Assembly: GCF_024259515.1 (NCBI RefSeq)
Contig: NZ_JANBWE010000006.1
Span: 1 to 64,000, forward strand
Reading direction: 5' to 3'
Source: Salirhabdus salicampi
GTDB taxonomy: Bacteria > Bacillota > Bacilli > Bacillales > Alkalibacillaceae
DNA: 64,000 nucleotides
Shown: positions 34,340-47,315 of the stretch, piece after piece
How the letters are laid out: the number at the start of each line of letters is the position of its first letter
How positions within the stretch are numbered: position 1 is the stretch's first letter
Notes under the pieces: model-generated
Told to the model about the DNA's origin: nothing
The model's database searches: none
Seen by the model: the letters and a program-made list of their open reading frames with translations, nothing else
Position numbers and translations under genes: made by a program

Positions 34340-34981
34340 TTAATTATCTTTCTTCGTTGGAAGGACTTCTCCACGATAGATCCACACTTTTACACCTAAT
34401 TTACCGTACGTAGTATCTGCTTCTGCAGTACCGTAGTCAATATCAGCACGTAGTGTGTGTAGTGGAACAGTACCTTCACTGTAATGTTCTGCACGAGCAA
34501 TATCTGCACCGCCTAGACGACCAGATACTTGTGTTTTGATTCCTTTAGCACCAGCGCGCATTGCACGTTGAATCGCTTGCTTCTGTACACGACGGAAAGA
34601 AACACGATTCTCTAGTTGGCGAGCAATGTTTTCCGCTACTAGATTAGCATCTAATTCAGGCTTCTTCACTTCAACGATGTTGATGTGAACTTTTTTACCT
34701 GTTAGACCATTCAATGATTTTCTTAATGCTTCCACTTCGGATCCGCCTTTACCGATAACCATTCCAGGCTTACCTGTGTGGATTGTAATATTTACACGAT
34801 TTGCAGCACGTTCAATTTCCACAGCGGAAACTGATGCGTCATTCAAACGGTTTTCAATATATTCACGAATCTTAATATCTTCATGAAGCAATTCTGAGTA
34901 GTCTTTGCCAGCGTACCATTTTGATTCCCAATCACGGATGACACCGACACGAAGACCGACCGGGTTAACTTTTTGACCCAC
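34340..34981 (-). CDS. rpsC: 30S ribosomal protein S3
   Basis: 213 aa, about five residues shorter at the C-terminus than B. subtilis S3. KH type-2 motif [15 protein letters not shown] (about 72-86). The gap to rplV is only 3 nt. Forms part of the mRNA entry helicase. Confidence 0.98.
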   Translation of the reverse strand: MGQKVNPVGLRVGVIRDWESKWYAGKDYSELLHEDIKIREYIENRLNDASVSAVEIERAANRVNITIHTGKPGMVIGKGGSEVEALRKSLNGLTGKKVHINIVEVKKPELDANLVAENIARQLENRVSFRRVQKQAIQRAMRAGAKGIKTQVSGRLGGADIARAEHYSEGTVPLHTLRADIDYGTAEADTTYGKLGVKVWIYRGEVLPTKKDN

Positions 34982-34984
34982 GAA

Positions 34985-35326
34985 TTATCCCTCCTTTTTT
35001 TCTGTTACAACAACCGTAATATGGCTGGTGCGTTTGTTGATTTGTGAAGCACGACCCATCGCACGTGGGCGGAAACGTTTCAATGTTACACCCTCGTTTA
35101 CAAATGCTTCAGAAACAACTAAATTTTCCGGATCCAATTCATAGTTGTGCTCTGCGTTTGCAATTGCAGATTTCAATACTTTCTCAACAACTGGAGAAGC
35201 CGCACGATTTGTGTGGCGCAAAATAGCAATAGCTTCGCCAACTTCTTTTCCTCGAATTAAATCAATCACTAAACGAGCTTTACGAGGAGCTATACGAACG
35301 GATTTTGCAACGGCTTTAGCTTGCAT
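34985..35326 (-). CDS. rplV: 50S ribosomal protein L22
   Basis: 113 aa. [18 protein letters not shown] and the tunnel hairpin [20 protein letters not shown] whose tip lines the exit tunnel. GAGGAGG SD. Confidence 0.98.
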   Translation of the reverse strand: MQAKAVAKSVRIAPRKARLVIDLIRGKEVGEAIAILRHTNRAASPVVEKVLKSAIANAEHNYELDPENLVVSEAFVNEGVTLKRFRPRAMGRASQINKRTSHITVVVTEKKEG

Positions 35327-35344
35327 TTTGTGTGCCTCCTCTCA

Positions 35345-35623
35345 TTAGCGTTTTGTTTTCTTATCGTCGCCAGCATGGCCTTTATACGTACGTGTTGGTG
35401 CGAATTCACCTAGTTTGTGACCCACCATGTCTTCAGTAACATAAACAGGTACATGCTTGCGTCCGTCATACACAGCGATTGTGTGCCCTACAAAGTTAGG
35501 GAAGATTGTAGAACGACGAGACCAAGTTTTAATAACCTGTTTCTTATCGTCTTCGTTCAATTTCTCAACTTTTTTCATTAAATGATCATCAACGAAAGGT
35601 CCCTTTTTTAAACTACGACCCAT
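35345..35623 (-). CDS. rpsS: 30S ribosomal protein S19
   Basis: 92 aa. [15 protein letters not shown] and [21 protein letters not shown]. Located in the 30S head. GGGAGG SD. Confidence 0.98.
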   Translation of the reverse strand: MGRSLKKGPFVDDHLMKKVEKLNEDDKKQVIKTWSRRSTIFPNFVGHTIAVYDGRKHVPVYVTEDMVGHKLGEFAPTRTYKGHAGDDKKTKR

Positions 35624-35678
35624 AAATAAACCTCCCTTCGTGATTGAAAGACGTTAAATCTTCCATCTAGCAACCCCG

Positions 35679-36512
35679 TTATTTTTTACGACGACGTCGT
35701 ACAATATATTTATCAGATTGCTTGTTACGCTTACGTGTCTTAAGTCCAAGTGTTGGTTTACCCCATGGAGTAACTGGAGATGGGCGTCCGATTGGCGCAC
35801 GACCTTCACCACCACCGTGTGGGTGATCACTAGGGTTCATTACAGAACCACGTACAGTTGGGCGCTTACCTTTCCAACGGTTACGTCCAGCTTTACCAAT
35901 GTTAATAAGTTCGTGATCTAAGTTACCTACTTGACCTACAGTAGCACGACAAGTTCCTAGAATCATACGTGTTTCGCCAGATGTCAGACGTACAAGAACG
36001 TATTTATCTTCACGACCTAGAATTTGAGCTTGTGCTCCAGCAGAACGGACTAATTGTCCACCACGACCTGGCTTGAGTTCGATGTTGTGGATAACAGTAC
36101 CCACTGGAATGTTTTTAAGTGGTAGTGCGTTACCGACTTTAATGTCAGCACCTTCACCAGCTTGAATTTCTTGACCTACTTGCAAACCTTTAGGAGCAAG
36201 AATGTAACGCTTTTCACCATCAACATAGTTGATTAAAGCGATGTTTGCAGAACGGTTTGGATCGTATTCGATCGTAGCAACGCGTCCTGGTATTCCGTCT
36301 TTATCGCGCTTGAAGTCGATAATACGGTATTTACGCTTATGACCTCCGCCTTGATGGCGTACAGTCATTTTACCTTGGTTGTTACGCCCAGCACGTTTGC
36401 TAAGTGGCGCAAGCAAGGATTTCTCAGGTTTATCAGTCGTAATTTCTGCAAAATCAGAAGCTGACATGCCACGACGACCGTTTGAGGTTGGCTTATACTT
36501 TTTGATCGCCAT
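35679..36512 (-). CDS. rplB: 50S ribosomal protein L2
   Basis: 277 aa. Peptidyl-transferase associated signature [20 protein letters not shown] (about 218-237), with the conserved His, and GQQVVRSAGA-like [24 protein letters not shown]. Confidence 0.98.
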   Translation of the reverse strand: MAIKKYKPTSNGRRGMSASDFAEITTDKPEKSLLAPLSKRAGRNNQGKMTVRHQGGGHKRKYRIIDFKRDKDGIPGRVATIEYDPNRSANIALINYVDGEKRYILAPKGLQVGQEIQAGEGADIKVGNALPLKNIPVGTVIHNIELKPGRGGQLVRSAGAQAQILGREDKYVLVRLTSGETRMILGTCRATVGQVGNLDHELINIGKAGRNRWKGKRPTVRGSVMNPSDHPHGGGEGRAPIGRPSPVTPWGKPTLGLKTRKRNKQSDKYIVRRRRKK

Positions 36513-36546
36513 CCTTATTCCCTCCTTTAGTAATATTTTTCAATTC

Positions 36547-36843
36547 TTATTCTTCTACACCTTCGAAAAAGTCAAGCTCTTTACTGTCAGCAGAAAGCTT
36601 AACAATAGCATTTTTACGGTTAGGGCGGTAACCACCATAACGTCCCATTCTTCTAAACTTACCTTTTCGATTCAGTGTGTTTACTCTCTCAACTTCGACA
36701 CCAAAAATCACTTCAACAGCCTGTTTAATTTCAGTCTTGTTCGCTTTCGGATCTACTTCGAAAGTATACTGTTTATCTGCCATTAGATCTGCAGTGTTTT
36801 CAGTAATGACAGGGCGCTTAATAATATCACGTGGGTCCTTCAT
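36547..36843 (-). CDS. rplW: 50S ribosomal protein L23
   Basis: 98 aa, slightly long because of an acidic end (DFFEGVEE). [22 protein letters not shown] and [21 protein letters not shown]. Docking site for trigger factor and SRP. Start overlaps rplD stop by one base. Confidence 0.98.
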   Translation of the reverse strand: MKDPRDIIKRPVITENTADLMADKQYTFEVDPKANKTEIKQAVEVIFGVEVERVNTLNRKGKFRRMGRYGGYRPNRKNAIVKLSADSKELDFFEGVEE

Positions 36844-37466
36844 TATGCAAGCACCTCCCCTGCTTTTTCCGCTGCTTCCTTAGTGATGACTAGTTTGTCA
36901 TGCGTTAGCAATTCAAGAACATTTACTTGTTCTACTGTTAAAACTTTCACGTTTGGAAGATTGTTAGCAGAACGTTCAACTGTTTCATTGTTATCCGCTG
37001 TAACGATTAATGTTTTTCCTTCCACGTTCAATGCTTCAAGCATTTTCACAACATCTTTCGTTTTAGGAGCATCAAATGTGATGTTTTCTAAAACTATAAT
37101 GTTGTCTTCTACTACTTTAGAAGATAACGCAGAACGTAGTGCTAAGCGACGAACTTTCTTAGGAAGTTTGTAACTATAGCTTCTTGGCGTAGGACCGAAT
37201 ACTGTTCCACCGCCTACCCACTGTGGTGAACGGATAGAACCTTGACGTGCACGGCCAGTACCTTTTTGACGCCACGGCTTACGTCCGCCTCCTGATACTT
37301 GAGAGCGATTTTTTACTTTGTGTGTACCTTGACGCAGAGATGCACGTTGCATCAACACAACTTCGTTTAACACGTGTTCGTTTGGCTCAATACCAAAAAC
37401 TTGATCAGCTAGCTCTACATCACCGACCTGTGAACCACCTTGATTAAATAGTGCTACTTTAGGCAT
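36843..37466 (-). CDS. rplD: 50S ribosomal protein L4
   Basis: 207 aa. [30 protein letters not shown] is the extended loop in the exit tunnel. L4 autoregulates the S10 operon in E. coli; whether the leader at 38489-38564 plays such a role here is unknown. AAGGAGG SD. Confidence 0.98.
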   Translation of the reverse strand: MPKVALFNQGGSQVGDVELADQVFGIEPNEHVLNEVVLMQRASLRQGTHKVKNRSQVSGGGRKPWRQKGTGRARQGSIRSPQWVGGGTVFGPTPRSYSYKLPKKVRRLALRSALSSKVVEDNIIVLENITFDAPKTKDVVKMLEALNVEGKTLIVTADNNETVERSANNLPNVKVLTVEQVNVLELLTHDKLVITKEAAEKAGEVLA

Positions 37467-37491
37467 GACATATCCTCCTTTCGTTTAGAAC

Positions 37492-38121
37492 TTATTTAGC
37501 CTTTACCGCACTTGTAATTTGTACGAATGATTTTTTCGCACCAGGAACATTTCCTTTAATTAGCAGTAAATTGTTTTCTGTATCAACTTTCACAACTTCC
37601 AGGTTTTGAATCGTTACAGTTTCGCCACCCATTTGTCCAGGTAATTTTTTACCTTTTAGTACGTGCATTGGATCGATAGGACCCATTGTACCAGGACGAC
37701 GGTGATAACGAGAACCGTGAGTCATTGGACCACGAGATTGGTTGTGGCGCTTAATTGCACCTTGGAAACCTTTCCCTTTAGAAGTTCCTGTTACATCTAC
37801 TGTTTCTCCAGCTTCGAAAAGATCCACTTTCAACTCTTGACCTACTTCATAATCGCCAAGACCTGCATTACGGATTTCGCGAATGTAGCGCTTAGGGTTT
37901 GTGTTTGCTTTTTCAGCATGACCCTTTTCTGGTTTGTTTGCGCGTACTTCTTTTTTATCAGCTATGCCAATTTGAATCGCTTCATAGCCGTCATTTTCAG
38001 TTGTCTTCTTTTGAAGAACAACGTTAGGTTCAACTTGAACAACAGTTACCGGTACTAATTCGCCATCTTCAGAGAAAAGTTGAGTCATACCGATTTTCTT
38101 ACCTAAGATTCCTTTCGCCAT
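37492..38121 (-). CDS. rplC: 50S ribosomal protein L3
   Basis: 209 aa. [16 protein letters not shown] and [27 protein letters not shown] (the W-finger region near the peptidyl-transferase centre). GGAGGTG SD. Confidence 0.98.
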   Translation of the reverse strand: MAKGILGKKIGMTQLFSEDGELVPVTVVQVEPNVVLQKKTTENDGYEAIQIGIADKKEVRANKPEKGHAEKANTNPKRYIREIRNAGLGDYEVGQELKVDLFEAGETVDVTGTSKGKGFQGAIKRHNQSRGPMTHGSRYHRRPGTMGPIDPMHVLKGKKLPGQMGGETVTIQNLEVVKVDTENNLLLIKGNVPGAKKSFVQITSAVKAK

Positions 38122-38152
38122 CCGTTACACCTCCTATTTCATTTCATGTATT

Positions 38153-38575
<423 letters not shown>

Positions 38576-38659
38576 TTATGACCAACATTACTTATTATAT
38601 ATAAGTCTGAGGCGTTATGCAACTATGAATTTTTTTATTCATAAAATAGCACGAAAATT

Positions 38660-38688
38660 ATTATACATACTACAACTAGTCTTTTCAA
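38660..38688 (-). promoter_or_regulatory. Promoter of the S10-spc-alpha cluster
   Basis: Minus strand TTGAAA (38683-38688), 17-bp spacer ending in TATG, TATAAT (38660-38665), so an extended -10 is also present. About 200 nt of leader precede rpsJ. Confidence 0.85.
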
Positions 38689-38740
38689 GGGTTCTAGAAT
38701 TAGTCAGACTTTTTTAATATATATAGACCTTTTCTGGACA

Positions 38741-38776
38741 AAAAAAACAGGCAGCTTACCATAAGCTACCTGTTTT
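38741..38776 (-). terminator. Terminator after tuf
   Basis: Minus strand AACAGGTAGCTTA, TGG loop, TAAGCTGCCTGTT, then eight T. A near-perfect stem, clearly separating the str operon from S10. Confidence 0.95.
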
Positions 38777-38786
38777 ATTAGAAAAA

Positions 38787-39977
38787 TTACTCTTGAATTA
38801 CAGATACAACGCCAGCGCCTACTGTACGTCCACCTTCACGGATAGAGAACTTAGTACCGTCCTCGATTGCGATTGGTGAAATAAGTTCAACTGTCATTTC
38901 AACGTTATCGCCAGGCATTACCATTTCAACGCCTTCTGGAAGTTGAATAACGCCAGTTACGTCAGTTGTACGGAAGTAGAACTGTGGGCGGTAGTTTGTG
39001 AAGAATGGAGTGTGACGTCCACCTTCTTCTTTAGAAAGAACATAAACTTCCGCTTTAAACTTTGTATGTGGAGTGATTGAACCAGGCTTTGCTAGTACTT
39101 GACCACGCTTGATGTCTTCACGAGAAACACCACGAAGTAGTGCACCAATGTTGTCACCAGCTTCAGCATAGTCAAGAAGCTTACGGAACATTTCTACTCC
39201 TGTTACAGTTGTTTTAGATGGCTCTTCAGTAAGACCAATGATCTCAACTTCGTCACCAACTTTGATTTGTCCACGCTCAACACGACCTGTAGCAACTGTA
39301 CCACGACCAGTAATAGAGAATACGTCCTCAACTGGCATCATGAAGTCTTTGTCAGTGTCACGCTCAGGAGTTGGAATGTACTCATCAACAGCGTCCATTA
39401 GTTCAAAAATACGGTTAGCATACTCTTCGTCACCTTCAAGTGCTTTAAGAGCAGAACCTTTAATTACTGGTACATCATCACCAGGGAAGTCGTATTCGCT
39501 TAGAAGGTCACGTACTTCCATTTCAACTAATTCAAGTAGCTCTTCATCGTCAACCATATCTACTTTGTTTAAGAATACTACGATTGCAGGAACACCTACT
39601 TGACGAGAAAGAAGGATGTGCTCACGAGTCTGTGGCATTGGGCCATCAGCTGCAGATACTACAAGGATTGCTCCGTCCATTTGCGCAGCACCAGTGATCA
39701 TGTTTTTAACATAGTCAGCGTGGCCTGGGCAGTCAACGTGTGCGTAGTGACGGTTTTCAGTTTCGTACTCAACGTGAGCTGTTGCGATTGTGATTCCACG
39801 CTCGCGCTCTTCAGGAGCACCATCGATTTGGTCATAAGCCATTGCTGTACCTTTACCAGACTTACTGTGAAGTACTGTTGAGATTGCAGCAGTTAATGTA
39901 GTTTTACCATGGTCTACGTGTCCAATTGTCCCAACGTTAACGTGGGCTTTGGAACGGTCGAATTTTTCTTTTGACAT
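38787..39977 (-). CDS. tuf: Elongation factor Tu
   Basis: 396 aa. GHVDHGKTT (G1, about 19-27), [13 protein letters not shown] (switch I, with Thr), [12 protein letters not shown] (switch II) and NKVDMVD. Delivers aminoacyl-tRNA to the ribosome. AAAGGAGG 7 nt before ATG. Separated from fusA by 128 nt holding a promoter and a strong hairpin. Confidence 0.99.
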   Translation of the reverse strand: MSKEKFDRSKAHVNVGTIGHVDHGKTTLTAAISTVLHSKSGKGTAMAYDQIDGAPEERERGITIATAHVEYETENRHYAHVDCPGHADYVKNMITGAAQMDGAILVVSAADGPMPQTREHILLSRQVGVPAIVVFLNKVDMVDDEELLELVEMEVRDLLSEYDFPGDDVPVIKGSALKALEGDEEYANRIFELMDAVDEYIPTPERDTDKDFMMPVEDVFSITGRGTVATGRVERGQIKVGDEVEIIGLTEEPSKTTVTGVEMFRKLLDYAEAGDNIGALLRGVSREDIKRGQVLAKPGSITPHTKFKAEVYVLSKEEGGRHTPFFTNYRPQFYFRTTDVTGVIQLPEGVEMVMPGDNVEMTVELISPIAIEDGTKFSIREGGRTVGAGVVSVIQE

Positions 39978-40029
39978 TTATGTTTCCTCCTTTAAAAATA
40001 GAAATCTTATGGATTGTTTTTTATGTTTT

Positions 40030-40065
40030 GCTTGGAAGTTTATTGTTGTCAATAAACTCCCAAGC
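40030..40065 (-). other. Strong hairpin at the 5' end of the tuf transcript
   Basis: Reading minus, GCTTGGGAGTTTATTG, loop ACAA, CAATAAACTTCCAAGC: a 16-bp stem with one G-U pair. It is not followed by T's on either strand, so it is not a terminator. It starts about 5 nt after the start predicted from the promoter at 40077-40105. Confidence 0.75.
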
Positions 40066-40076
40066 TTACAATACAA

Positions 40077-40105
40077 GTTATAATAGATAGTGATTAAAAA
40101 ATCAA
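40077..40105 (-). promoter_or_regulatory. Candidate tuf promoter
   Basis: Minus strand TTGATT (40100-40105), 17-bp spacer, TATAAC (40077-40082), abutting the fusA stop codon. Confidence 0.6.
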
Positions 40106-42184
40106 TTATTCACCACTATTTTTTTTGATAATTTCCTCTGAAATGCTCTTAGGTACTTCTTCGTAATGAGAGAAGTGCATAGTATAAGTTCCACGTCCTT
40201 GAGTGTTGGAACGCAATGATGTTGCATATCCAAACATTTCGGATAATGGAACAAACGCATTAACTACAGAAGCATTGCCACGTGCGCCCATACCTTCAAC
40301 ACGGCCACGACGAGAAGTAACATCACCCATAATGTCTCCCATGTATTCTTCAGGTACAACAACTTCAACTTTCATCATTGGCTCAAGAATTACTGGAGAA
40401 CATTTCTTTTTCGCTTCTCTTAGAGCGAGTGATGCTGCTACTTTAAATGCTGTTTCGTTGGAGTCTACATCATGGTAAGATCCATCGAATAGCGTAGCTT
40501 TAACATCAATTAGTGGATATCCCGCAAGTACACCATTGTCTAGTGACTCTTCAATACCCGCTTGAACTGCAGGGATGTATTCACGTGGAACTACACCACC
40601 AACAATTTTGTTCACAAATTCAAAACCTGCACCCTCTTCGTTTGGTTCAAACTTAACCCAAACATGACCGTATTGTCCACGTCCACCAGACTGACGGACA
40701 AATTTACCTTCAACTTCTGCTGAAGCACGGAAAGTTTCACGGTAAGCAACCTGTGGTGCACCAACATTCGCTTCTACTTTAAATTCACGTTTTAGACGGT
40801 CTACAATGATGTCTAAGTGTAGTTCACCCATACCTGAGATGATTGTTTGACCAGTTTCAACGTTTGTTTCAGTTTTGAATGTTGGATCCTCTTCAGCAAG
40901 TTTCGCTAGTGCGATACCCATTTTATCTTGGTCTGCTTTAGATTTTGGCTCAATTGCAACAGAGATAACAGGCTCCGGGAATTCCATGGACTCTAAGATA
41001 ACAAGGTTCTTATCATCACATAGAGTGTCACCTGTTGCCGTATCTTTCAAACCAACCGCAGCGGCGATGTCACCAGCATATACAGTTGGAACTTCTTCAC
41101 GGTGATTCGCGTGCATTTGTAGAATACGTCCTACGCGCTCACGCTTGTCTTTTGTAGAGTTTTTAACATAAGAACCAGCATTTAGCGTACCAGAATATGC
41201 ACGGAAGAATGTTAGCTTACCAACATATGGGTCTGTCATAACTTTAAACGCTAAAGCAGAGAATGGTTCTTTATCATCAGATTTACGTACGACTTCTTCC
41301 TCAGTACCAGGAACGATACCTTGGATTGGAGGTACGTCTAATGGGGATGGCAGATAATCGATAACAGCATCGATCATTAACTGAACCCCTTTGTTTTTGA
41401 AGGCAGAACCACATAGAATTGGGTAGAATTCAACGTTACAAGTTGCTTCACGGATAGCCGCTTTCAACTCATCGTTAGAAATTTCTTCCCCTTCCAAGTA
41501 TTTCATCATTAACTCTTCATCCAGCTCAGCTACTGACTCAAGCAGGCTTGTGCGATACTCTTCAGCTTGCTCCTTGTACTCATCAGGAATTTCGCGTGCT
41601 TCTGCACGTGTTCCTAAGTCATCAAGGTAGTAATAAGCTTCCATGTTAATTAAGTCAATGATTCCTTCAAATTCATCCTCAGCACCAATCGGTAACTGAA
41701 TTGGATGTGCATTAGCTCCTAGGCGATCAGAAATCGTGCCTGCGGAGTAAAGGAAGTCCGCACCAATTTTATCCATTTTGTTAATGAATACAATACGCGG
41801 AACTCCATAAGTTGTTGCTTGGCGCCAAACCGTTTCAGTTTGGGGCTCAACACCAGATTGTGCGTCTAACACAGCTACCGCACCGTCTAGTACACGTAGT
41901 GAACGTTCAACCTCTACGGTGAAGTCAACGTGACCAGGGGTATCGATAATGTTAATACGATGGCCTTTCCATTGGGCTGTTGTTGCAGCGGAAGTGATAG
42001 TAATACCACGCTCCTGCTCCTGCTCCATCCAGTCCATTTGAGAAGCACCTTCGTGAGTTTCCCCGATTTTATGAATTCGGCCTGTATAGAACAAAATACG
42101 CTCAGTTGCTGTCGTTTTTCCGGCATCAATGTGAGCCATAATTCCAATGTTACGGTATTTGTCTAAGGAGAACTCTCTAGGCAT
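40106..42184 (-). CDS. fusA: Elongation factor G
   Basis: 692 aa from ATG 42184 (AAGGAG 8 nt upstream), as in B. subtilis; the ATG at 42205 has no SD. GTPase motifs AHIDAGKTT (17-25), [17 protein letters not shown] and NKMD, followed by the domain IV/V sequences. Catalyses translocation and, with RRF, recycling. Confidence 0.98.
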   Translation of the reverse strand: MPREFSLDKYRNIGIMAHIDAGKTTATERILFYTGRIHKIGETHEGASQMDWMEQEQERGITITSAATTAQWKGHRINIIDTPGHVDFTVEVERSLRVLDGAVAVLDAQSGVEPQTETVWRQATTYGVPRIVFINKMDKIGADFLYSAGTISDRLGANAHPIQLPIGAEDEFEGIIDLINMEAYYYLDDLGTRAEAREIPDEYKEQAEEYRTSLLESVAELDEELMMKYLEGEEISNDELKAAIREATCNVEFYPILCGSAFKNKGVQLMIDAVIDYLPSPLDVPPIQGIVPGTEEEVVRKSDDKEPFSALAFKVMTDPYVGKLTFFRAYSGTLNAGSYVKNSTKDKRERVGRILQMHANHREEVPTVYAGDIAAAVGLKDTATGDTLCDDKNLVILESMEFPEPVISVAIEPKSKADQDKMGIALAKLAEEDPTFKTETNVETGQTIISGMGELHLDIIVDRLKREFKVEANVGAPQVAYRETFRASAEVEGKFVRQSGGRGQYGHVWVKFEPNEEGAGFEFVNKIVGGVVPREYIPAVQAGIEESLDNGVLAGYPLIDVKATLFDGSYHDVDSNETAFKVAASLALREAKKKCSPVILEPMMKVEVVVPEEYMGDIMGDVTSRRGRVEGMGARGNASVVNAFVPLSEMFGYATSLRSNTQGRGTYTMHFSHYEEVPKSISEEIIKKNSGE

Positions 42185-42234
42185 GCAACTTTCTCCTTCC
42201 TGCAATATATTTTAGTAGTTTGATGTTTAAGATA

Positions 42235-42735
<501 letters not shown>

Positions 42736-42758
42736 TCATGCTTATCTTTTGCATGGAT

Positions 42759-43172
42759 TTATTTTTTAGGTCTTTTCGTACCGTACTTGGAACGACCTTG
42801 CATACGACCTTCAACACCTGCAGTGTCAAGTGCACCACGAACAATGTGGTAACGTACACCAGGTAAGTCTTTAACACGACCACCACGGATTAGTACTACA
42901 CTGTGCTCCTGCAAGTTGTGGCCGATTCCAGGGATATATGCAGTAACCTCGATACCGTTTGTTAAACGCACACGAGCATATTTACGTAGTGCTGAGTTAG
43001 GTTTCTTAGGAGTCATTGTACCAACACGTGTACAAACACCACGTTTTTGAGGTGAAGACTGGTTAGTCATAGCTTTTTTGAAGCTATTGTACCCTTTGTT
43101 AAGTGCTGGTGAATCAGACTTTTTACCTTTAGTAGTACGGCCTTTACGTACAAGCTGGTTAATAGTAGGCAT
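42759..43172 (-). CDS. rpsL: 30S ribosomal protein S12
   Basis: 137 aa from ATG 43172 with GGGAGG upstream; the frame to 43316 is spurious. [11 protein letters not shown] and [12 protein letters not shown] carry the wild-type lysines of the streptomycin loops. Decoding-centre protein. Confidence 0.98.
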   Translation of the reverse strand: MPTINQLVRKGRTTKGKKSDSPALNKGYNSFKKAMTNQSSPQKRGVCTRVGTMTPKKPNSALRKYARVRLTNGIEVTAYIPGIGHNLQEHSVVLIRGGRVKDLPGVRYHIVRGALDTAGVEGRMQGRSKYGTKRPKK

Positions 43173-43237
43173 TTGTTTTTCCTCCCTTCGTATCTTTATG
43201 TTGTAATCCCACACATCCAGGTGGTTCATTATTAGGC

Positions 43238-43270
43238 AAAAAAACAAACTTTCAGCGGTTACCCACCGAA
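43238..43270 (-). terminator. Terminator or attenuator between rplGB and rpsL
   Basis: Minus strand TTCGGTGG, GTAA loop, CCGCTGAA (8 pairs, two G-U), then AGTTTGTTTTTTTG. It lies 3 nt after the rplGB stop, while rpsL downstream has no obvious own promoter, so partial read-through is expected. Confidence 0.6.
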
Positions 43271-43272
43271 GC

Positions 43273-43524
43273 TTATTGTTTAATGGCAACTGTTGCTGCT
43301 CCCACATCGATCCCACATGACTTTCCCAGCTTTTTCATAGAATCCACATAGGAAATCGGAATGCCTAAATCCTCCGCGAGATGAATGACTCTACTTGTAA
43401 CTTGACGATCTGCGTCGTTCGCAATTACAACGAGTTGAACAGCGCCATTTTTCATAGCTTTTATTGTTTGTTTCGTTCCAACAATCACATTTGATTTAGC
43501 CTGTGCTACTTTTTCATAAGACAT
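43273..43524 (-). CDS. rplGB: L7Ae-family ribosomal protein (YbxF / RplGB)
   Basis: 83 aa of the L7Ae/L30e/S12e/Gadd45 family that binds kink-turn [30 protein letters not shown] and [24 protein letters not shown] match the family's RNA-contact regions. Same place (rpoC-rplGB-rpsL) as in B. subtilis. Its own promoter lies at 43570-43598. Confidence 0.93.
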   Translation of the reverse strand: MSYEKVAQAKSNVIVGTKQTIKAMKNGAVQLVVIANDADRQVTSRVIHLAEDLGIPISYVDSMKKLGKSCGIDVGAATVAIKQ

Positions 43525-43569
43525 AAGTTATCCTCCAAAGCAACAAGGTTTAATGGAAGCACCTTGAAT

Positions 43570-43598
43570 ATATTATCATTCACGTATATGAATGTCAA
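43570..43598 (-). promoter_or_regulatory. Promoter of the str operon (rplGB-rpsL-rpsG-fusA)
   Basis: Minus strand TTGACA (43593-43598), 17-bp spacer, TAATAT (43570-43575), in the 123-nt gap after rpoC. Confidence 0.82.
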
Positions 43599-43647
43599 TT
43601 GTATTTTTATATAATTCAAAGTGCTCCCATTGTATATACTCAACTTG

Positions 43648-46600
43648 TTACTGTGTTGTGATTTCTTCTTCTACTTCTTCTGCTACTGATTCTTCTTCTA
43701 CGTTCTTTTGAACTCCTAGTCTACGGTAACGGTTCATACCAGTCCCGGCAGGAACTAATTTACCAATAATAACATTTTCTTTCAAGCCTAATAGTTCATC
43801 ACGTTTTCCTTTAATCGCAGCTTCTGTAAGAACTCTTGTAGTCTCCTGGAACGAAGCCGCTGATAAGAATGAATCAGTTTCAAGGGAAGCTTTTGTAATA
43901 CCAAGTAGTACAGGACGACCTACTGCTGGTTGTTTGCTACCAATTAATGCGTTACGGTTTGCTTCTTTAAATTGGTAAACTTCAAGGAGTGATCCTGGTA
44001 GAACATCAGTCTCTCCAGATTCAACAACCTTAATTTTACGTAGCATTTGTCGTACCATAACCTCAATATGTTTATCGCTAATTTCTACACCTTGCATGCG
44101 ATAAACTTTTTGCACTTCACGAAGGATATATTGTTGAACACTTTGCAAGCCGCCAACTTTCAGAAGTTCTTTCGGATCGACAGAACCTTCCGTTAGTTCT
44201 TGACCTGCTACTACGGCATCTCCAATAGAAACCTTCATTCTTGCGCTATAAGGAACGGTATACGTTCTCTTTTCAACGTCCCCTTGGACAACAATTTCCA
44301 TCTTGTTATCCTTCGCTTCGTTAATCGCTTCAATCGTACCATGAACCTCTGTAATTGCAGCTTGACCTTTAGGGTTACGTGCTTCAAATAGCTCTTGGAT
44401 ACGAGGTAAACCTTGCGTGATATCGTCTCCTGCAACACCACCAGTGTGGAACGTACGCATTGTAAGCTGTGTTCCAGGTTCACCGATAGATTGTGCAGCG
44501 ATAATACCAACCGCTTCTCCTACTTCTACCTCTTCTCCTGTTGCTAAGTTACGGCCATAACATTTTTTACATACGCCATGCTTCGTATTACATGTGAATA
44601 CAGAACGGATGTAAACATCCTCTATACCAGCATTGACAATTTGCTTCGCCATATCTTCAGAAATGACTTCATTACGAGAAACAATCACTTCATTTGTTTC
44701 AGGTTTCGTAACTGTTTTAAATGCTGTACGGCCAATTAATCGATCAATTAACGGCACAATTGTTTCGTCACCGTCACGCAATGTAGACACCATAGTACCC
44801 CGATCTGTTCCACAATCGTCTTCGCGAACGATAACATCTTGGGCAACATCTACTAGTCGGCGAGTTAAGTAACCTGAGTCCGCAGTCTTAAGTGCCGTAT
44901 CGGCTAGACCTTTACGTGCACCGTGAGTAGAGATAAAGTACTCTAACACTGTTAAACCTTCACGGAAACTGGACTTGATCGGCAACTCGATAATTCTACC
45001 TGATGGGTTTGCCATTAGACCACGCATACCCGCCAGCTGCGTAAAGTTAGATGCGTTACCGCGGGCACCAGAGTCACTCATCATGAAGATAGGGTTCGTT
45101 GGATCCAATGTCTTCATCAGCTTTTCCTGAATGACGTCTTTTGCTTCTGTCCAAATAGCGATAACACGGTCATAGCGTTCTTCACCAGTAATTAAACCAC
45201 GACGGAACTGTTTAATGACACGGTCTACTTTATCTTGAGCTTCATCTAAAATTTCTTGCTTTTCAGGTAATACAACGATATCAGACACACCAATTGTAAT
45301 ACCTGCTTTAGTGGAGTATGCAAAACCTAAGTCCTTCATACGGTCCAACATTTTAGACGTCTCTGAAATTTTAAAACGTTTAAACACTTCAGCAATGATA
45401 TCTCCAAGAATACCTTTCTTGAACGGACCTACAAGATCGCGTTTCTCAAGCTCTTCTTTTACATTGGTACCTTTAGGTACAAAGTATTTTTCAGGCGTCT
45501 CTTTCTCCAAATTATCTAATGTTGGTTCATTAATATACGGGAACGATTCTGGCAAAATTCTGTTGAAGATTAATTTACCAACAGTCGTTAAAAGAAGCTG
45601 ATTATTTTGCTCTTCAGTAAATGTATTATTGTTTAAGGAACTTGCATGTACTGCAACACGTGTATGCAAGTGTACATATCCATTTTGATAAGCAATTACA
45701 GCTTCATCAGTATCTTTGAATACACGACCCTCTCCGAGTGCATTTTTGCGCTCCAATGTTAAGTAATAGTTACCTAACACCATATCCTGAGAAGGTGTAA
45801 CAACTGGCTTACCATCCTTCGGATTTAGAATGTTTTGAGCAGCTAGCATTAACAAGCGAGCTTCTGCCTGCGCTTCTGCTGAAAGAGGAACGTGTACCGC
45901 CATTTGGTCACCGTCAAAGTCCGCGTTATATGCTGTACACACAAGCGGGTGCAGGCGAATGGCCCTACCTTCTACCAGTGTAGGTTCAAATGCTTGAATA
46001 CCTAATCTGTGAAGGGTTGGTGCACGGTTTAATAGTACAGGATGTTCTTTAATAACATCTTCTAGTACATCCCAAACGTCAGGGTTTACACGTTCAATCT
46101 TTCGCTTCGCTGATTTAATGTTGTGTGCTAAGCCACGGTCAACAAGTTCTTTCATCACAAATGGCTTAAATAGTTCTAAGGCCATTTCTTTCGGAAGACC
46201 ACATTGATACATTTTCAAGTTTGGACCTACAACGATTACGGAACGACCAGAATAGTCAACACGTTTACCAAGTAAGTTTTGGCGGAAACGTCCTTGCTTA
46301 CCTTTTAACATGTGTGACAATGACTTTAATGGACGGTTACCCGGTCCAGTTACAGGACGACCACGACGACCGTTATCAATTAACGCATCAACTGCTTCTT
46401 GAAGCATACGCTTCTCATTTTGGACGATAATACTTGGAGCACCAAGATCCAGTAGTCGTTTCAAGCGGTTGTTACGGTTAATAACACGGCGGTACAAATC
46501 GTTTAGGTCAGAGGTAGCAAAACGACCTCCGTCTAACTGTACCATAGGGCGTAATTCTGGTGGAATGACCGGAAGTACGTCAAGAACCATCCATGATGGA

Positions 46601-47265
46601 TCATTTCCAGAATGACGGAATGATTCAAGCACTTCAAGACGTTTAATCGCACGTGTTCTACGTTGCCCTTGGGCAGTCTTAAGTTCTTCTTTAAGTGCTT
46701 CTACTTCCTTATCCATATCAATATCTTCAAGTAATTTTCGGATTGCTTCAGCACCCATTTGGGCTTGAAAGCCACTTCCATACTTTTCACGGTATTGACG
46801 GTATTCTTTTTCAGAAAGCAATTGCTTTCTTTCTAAAGGTGTTTCACCTTGATCTGTAACGATATAGGCTGCAAAATAAATAACTTCTTCCAAGGCTCTT
46901 GGGGACATATCTAGTACAAGTCCCATACGACTAGGAATACCTTTAAAGTACCAAATGTGAGAGACAGGGGCAGCAAGTTCTAAGTGCCCCATACGCTCAC
47001 GACGTACTTTTGATTTCGTTACTTCAACACCACAGCGGTCACACACAACACCTTTGTAACGTACCCGTTTATATTTTCCACAGTGACACTCCCAGTCCTT
47101 AGTAGGACCGAAAATACGTTCACAAAACAGGCCATCTTTTTCAGGTTTTAGTGTACGGTAATTAATCGTTTCTGGCTTCTTTACCTCACCAAATGACCAA
47201 GAACGGATTTTATTTGGTGAAGCTAAGCCGATTTGCATATACTCAAAATTATTTACATCTAACAA
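43648..47265 (-). CDS. rpoC: RNA polymerase beta' subunit
   Basis: 1205 aa, full length and unfused. N-terminal zinc finger [20 protein letters not shown], active-site [15 protein letters not shown] (about 445-459), trigger-loop region [27 protein letters not shown]. The C-terminus is acidic ([12 protein letters not shown]). SD GGGAGG. Follows rpoB by 50 nt. Confidence 0.99.
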   Translation of the reverse strand: MLDVNNFEYMQIGLASPNKIRSWSFGEVKKPETINYRTLKPEKDGLFCERIFGPTKDWECHCGKYKRVRYKGVVCDRCGVEVTKSKVRRERMGHLELAAPVSHIWYFKGIPSRMGLVLDMSPRALEEVIYFAAYIVTDQGETPLERKQLLSEKEYRQYREKYGSGFQAQMGAEAIRKLLEDIDMDKEVEALKEELKTAQGQRRTRAIKRLEVLESFRHSGNDPSWMVLDVLPVIPPELRPMVQLDGGRFATSDLNDLYRRVINRNNRLKRLLDLGAPSIIVQNEKRMLQEAVDALIDNGRRGRPVTGPGNRPLKSLSHMLKGKQGRFRQNLLGKRVDYSGRSVIVVGPNLKMYQCGLPKEMALELFKPFVMKELVDRGLAHNIKSAKRKIERVNPDVWDVLEDVIKEHPVLLNRAPTLHRLGIQAFEPTLVEGRAIRLHPLVCTAYNADFDGDQMAVHVPLSAEAQAEARLLMLAAQNILNPKDGKPVVTPSQDMVLGNYYLTLERKNALGEGRVFKDTDEAVIAYQNGYVHLHTRVAVHASSLNNNTFTEEQNNQLLLTTVGKLIFNRILPESFPYINEPTLDNLEKETPEKYFVPKGTNVKEELEKRDLVGPFKKGILGDIIAEVFKRFKISETSKMLDRMKDLGFAYSTKAGITIGVSDIVVLPEKQEILDEAQDKVDRVIKQFRRGLITGEERYDRVIAIWTEAKDVIQEKLMKTLDPTNPIFMMSDSGARGNASNFTQLAGMRGLMANPSGRIIELPIKSSFREGLTVLEYFISTHGARKGLADTALKTADSGYLTRRLVDVAQDVIVREDDCGTDRGTMVSTLRDGDETIVPLIDRLIGRTAFKTVTKPETNEVIVSRNEVISEDMAKQIVNAGIEDVYIRSVFTCNTKHGVCKKCYGRNLATGEEVEVGEAVGIIAAQSIGEPGTQLTMRTFHTGGVAGDDITQGLPRIQELFEARNPKGQAAITEVHGTIEAINEAKDNKMEIVVQGDVEKRTYTVPYSARMKVSIGDAVVAGQELTEGSVDPKELLKVGGLQSVQQYILREVQKVYRMQGVEISDKHIEVMVRQMLRKIKVVESGETDVLPGSLLEVYQFKEANRNALIGSKQPAVGRPVLLGITKASLETDSFLSAASFQETTRVLTEAAIKGKRDELLGLKENVIIGKLVPAGTGMNRYRRLGVQKNVEEESVAEEVEEEITTQ

Positions 47266-47315
47266 AGGGCCTACCTCCCTTATATTATCAAGGATTTACC
47301 CGAACATAACGACAA

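Noticed and set aside
40030-40065. fusA terminator
   Set aside because: The hairpin has no T-run on the minus strand (AAAACATAAAA follows), so it is not an intrinsic terminator.
43173-43316. N-terminal extension of rpsL
   Set aside because: It lies on the leader and terminator; the family start MPTINQL at 43172 has an SD.
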